From assembly GCA_029987025.1 (NCBI GenBank), contig DALTWQ010000009.1, forward strand, positions 1 to 24,468: a stretch of DNA of 24,468 bases, in the 5' to 3' direction. The DNA is from Methanocorpusculum sp. Its GTDB lineage: Archaea; Halobacteriota; Methanomicrobia; Methanomicrobiales; Methanocorpusculaceae. The notes under the pieces were generated by a model that had not been told where the DNA came from, did not search any database, and was given only the letters and a program-made list of their open reading frames with translations. Below are positions 23,458 to 24,468 of this stretch, piece by piece. Made by a program: the position numbers and the translations under genes. The stretch's first letter is position 1, and the number at the start of each line of letters is the position of its first letter.

Positions 23458-23512
23458 TTTTTACAGAAGAATCCCTGTGCAGAATCAACCCTGCATGTTT
23501 ATGCTGTAAAAA
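23458..23512. repeat. Inverted repeat between hpt and glycosyltransferase gene
   Basis: TTTTTACAG (23458-23466) and CTGTAAAAA (23504-23512) are perfect 9-bp arms 37 bp apart. They could terminate hpt or flank a regulatory site of the next gene. Confidence 0.4.
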
Positions 23513-23539
23513 CTGAATAGATAATAGTAATACACGTCA

Positions 23540-24241
23540 ATGCTTTCCATCACTATCCCTGTCTTATCCGAAAGAGATCTCCTTGAAGCTGCCGTTCCGA
23601 AAGTTATCGAAGCGGCGGAGAAGCTGATGATGCCTTTTGAGATAATCATAGCATCAGATGGTGATGTCTGTAAAGCATCTGCGCAGATGTTTTCAATGGC
23701 TGATGAACGGATTGTTCACTGCCACTCCCCGGTGCGAAGAGGGAAAGGGGGCGCCATTCTTGATGCGCTGTCTGTTGCAAAAGGAGAATTCTTCTGTTTC
23801 TTTGATGTTGATTTATCAACTGACTTAAAACACCTTAGCGAGATGGCAGATGCGCTCAAATCAGGATACGATATTGTAATAGGTTCACGGACAAAGGCAT
23901 TATCTGCCGTACAGAGAAGCCGCGGGCGCGCAGCAGCAAGCAGAGTGTATATCTCCTACGTACGCCGCAAACTGAATCTGAAGTATTCCGACTTTCAGTG
24001 CGGATTTAAAGGGTTTAAGACACCAGTTCTGAAATCCATTGCTGCAGAAACTGTTGAGCGCGGATGGGCATGGGATACAGAGGTGCTGACCCTTGCACAG
24101 CAGTACAGATATCAGATTTTAGAACTCCCGGTTATCTGGAAACAGGGCCCTCAGTCAAATGTAAAGGCGGCCGATGTCTTCAGAATGGCGCAGGCGGTTA
24201 AAAGAATCCGGAAGCGCCTGATAAATGCCGGAAAAATCTGA
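23540..24241 (+). CDS. ALG5/DPM1-like dolichyl-phosphate glycosyltransferase
   Basis: This 233-aa GT2 protein matches enzymes that put a sugar on dolichyl phosphate. SITIPVLSE opens the GT-A fold. IIASDGD (Asp40) and FFDVDLSTD (Asp89, Asp91) form the nucleotide-sugar/metal site. IGSRTK, YSDFQCGFKGFK and GWAWDTEVL are family hallmarks, and ELPVIWK closes the domain. There is no C-terminal membrane helix, so it acts at the cytosolic face as a peripheral enzyme, like archaeal AglJ/AglD-type proteins lacking the extra domain. With AglB and the divergent GT2 in the same window, a role in N-glycan assembly is likely. Which sugar it moves cannot be read from the sequence. Confidence 0.88.
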   Translation: MLSITIPVLSERDLLEAAVPKVIEAAEKLMMPFEIIIASDGDVCKASAQMFSMADERIVHCHSPVRRGKGGAILDALSVAKGEFFCFFDVDLSTDLKHLSEMADALKSGYDIVIGSRTKALSAVQRSRGRAAASRVYISYVRRKLNLKYSDFQCGFKGFKTPVLKSIAAETVERGWAWDTEVLTLAQQYRYQILELPVIWKQGPQSNVKAADVFRMAQAVKRIRKRLINAGKI

Positions 24242-24296
24242 GCCGCATCTCTTTATTACACAGCAGTCAGGCATAACTATAAGTCATTATGAGTAC

Positions 24297-24306
24297 CATA
24301 AATATA
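24297..24306 (+). promoter_or_regulatory. TATA-like box before L7Ae
   Basis: CATAAATATA would place transcription start near 24325-24330, giving an RNA leader of about 75-80 bases that contains the whole kink-turn structure. A second candidate, CTATAAGT at 24278, would give a longer leader. Confidence 0.45.
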
Positions 24307-24335
24307 GTTACTCCTTAACGGACACGTGAAAATGT

Positions 24336-24404
24336 CTCGTCATTTTTCATAACCGCTGATGAGCTATGAGAGGAACAAAAAGTTCCTTGAGTGAAGTGAT
24401 TACA
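24336..24404 (+). promoter_or_regulatory. L7Ae leader with tandem kink-turn motifs
   Basis: The leader folds into one long hairpin with two kink-turn signatures. The 7-bp tip stem is 24370-24376 with 24382-24388, loop AAAAA. Below it are tandem G.A pairs (24368-24369 with 24389-24390) and a 3-nt bulge UAU (24365-24367). Next come two base pairs (24363-24364 with 24391-24392) and a second tandem G.A (24361-24362 with 24393-24394). A second 3-nt bulge GAU (24358-24360) and a basal stem (24351-24357 with 24395-24401, one mismatch) complete it. It ends three bases before the ATG. L7Ae binds kink-turns, and autoregulation through a leader kink-turn is known in archaea. An upstream 7-base segment (24336-24342) can instead pair with 24357-24363 and would break the outer kink-turn. 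Confidence 0.7.
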
Positions 24405-24468
24405 ATGGGTAAGATTTACCAGATGTTTGAAGTTCCGGAAGAACTCCAGAACAAAGCTCTCGAAGCAT
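24405..24468 (+). CDS. rpl7ae: Ribosomal protein L7Ae (5' end only)
   Basis: Only the first 21 codons are inside the window, reading MGKIYQMFEVPEELQNKALEA. This matches the start of archaeal L7Ae ((K/R)xYxxFEVPEELQxKxxEAL), which runs to about 120 residues. L7Ae is a ribosomal protein that also binds kink-turns in box C/D and H/ACA guide RNAs and RNase P. The start is the ATG directly after the kink-turn hairpin. No free Shine-Dalgarno site is present; the only purine-rich candidates (24389-24394) lie within the hairpin. The assignment rests on a short segment plus the leader structure. Confidence 0.8.
   Translation, partial: MGKIYQMFEVPEELQNKALEA

Noticed and set aside
24351..24401. Box C/D guide RNA overlapping the L7Ae start
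   Set aside because: A TGATGA box is present, but no CTGA D box at guide distance and only two base pairs separate the two kink-turn motifs, leaving no room for a guide. A leader element fits better.

Overview
The window reads as chromosome of a methanogenic euryarchaeon, probably of the order Methanomicrobiales and possibly close to Methanocorpusculum. This rests on protein families, not on a database match. It carries archaeal Sec61 beta, ribosomal protein L7Ae, the archaeal oligosaccharyltransferase AglB, a short CbiX/CfbA-type chelatase used for coenzyme F430, a minimal SufC-SufB pair, and TATA-like promoters with few strong Shine-Dalgarno sites. No rRNA, tRNA, CRISPR array, phage gene or transposase gene was seen.

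Layout. 1-463 is non-coding and holds iteron-like TGTCAC repeats and an imperfect inverted repeat. 464-949 is a Sel1-repeat protein. 950-1618 is non-coding and holds a palindromic, MITE-like element of about 440 bp. 1619-2641 is a Fic-domain protein with an in-frame 12-bp minisatellite and a winged-helix tail. 2734-5200 is a tight three-gene operon of related zinc-ribbon proteins, two of them membrane-anchored, ending in a clear hairpin/U-tract terminator. On the minus strand, 5296-7977 holds a four-CBS protein, a universal stress protein and an amidohydrolase. Sec61 beta (53 aa), an unrecognised 267-aa protein and methionyl-tRNA synthetase follow. 11177-14282 (minus) is a two-gene operon pairing an Hrq1/MrfA-type DEAH helicase with a DEDDh exonuclease. 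This resembles the bacterial MrfAB DNA-damage excision pair, but with an added helix-hairpin-helix. 14492-16069 is a secreted protein with a recent internal duplication. 16230-18649 is sufC-sufB plus a third gene carrying a ferredoxin-like cysteine motif. 18676-22309 is a divergent pair, a membrane glycosyltransferase and AglB. 22403-23447 holds CfbA and a bacterial-type hypoxanthine phosphoribosyltransferase. 23540-24241 is an ALG5/DPM1-like glycosyltransferase. The window ends in the first codons of L7Ae.

How the genes fit together. Three genes (18676-19815, AglB, 23540-24241) fit N-glycosylation of surface proteins, and the secreted protein at 14492 is a possible client. The suf genes serve iron-sulfur cluster assembly, for which methanogens have a heavy demand. 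CfbA feeds the F430 cofactor.

The most notable signals are: (1) the L7Ae leader, which can fold into two stacked kink-turn motifs sharing one hairpin, ending three nucleotides before the start codon, with a competing upstream helix; (2) the archaeal MrfA/MrfB-like operon with a palindrome abutting its promoter; (3) the CX2CX2CX3C protein fused transcriptionally to sufCB; (4) the zinc-ribbon trio; and (5) the palindromic element at 991-1431.
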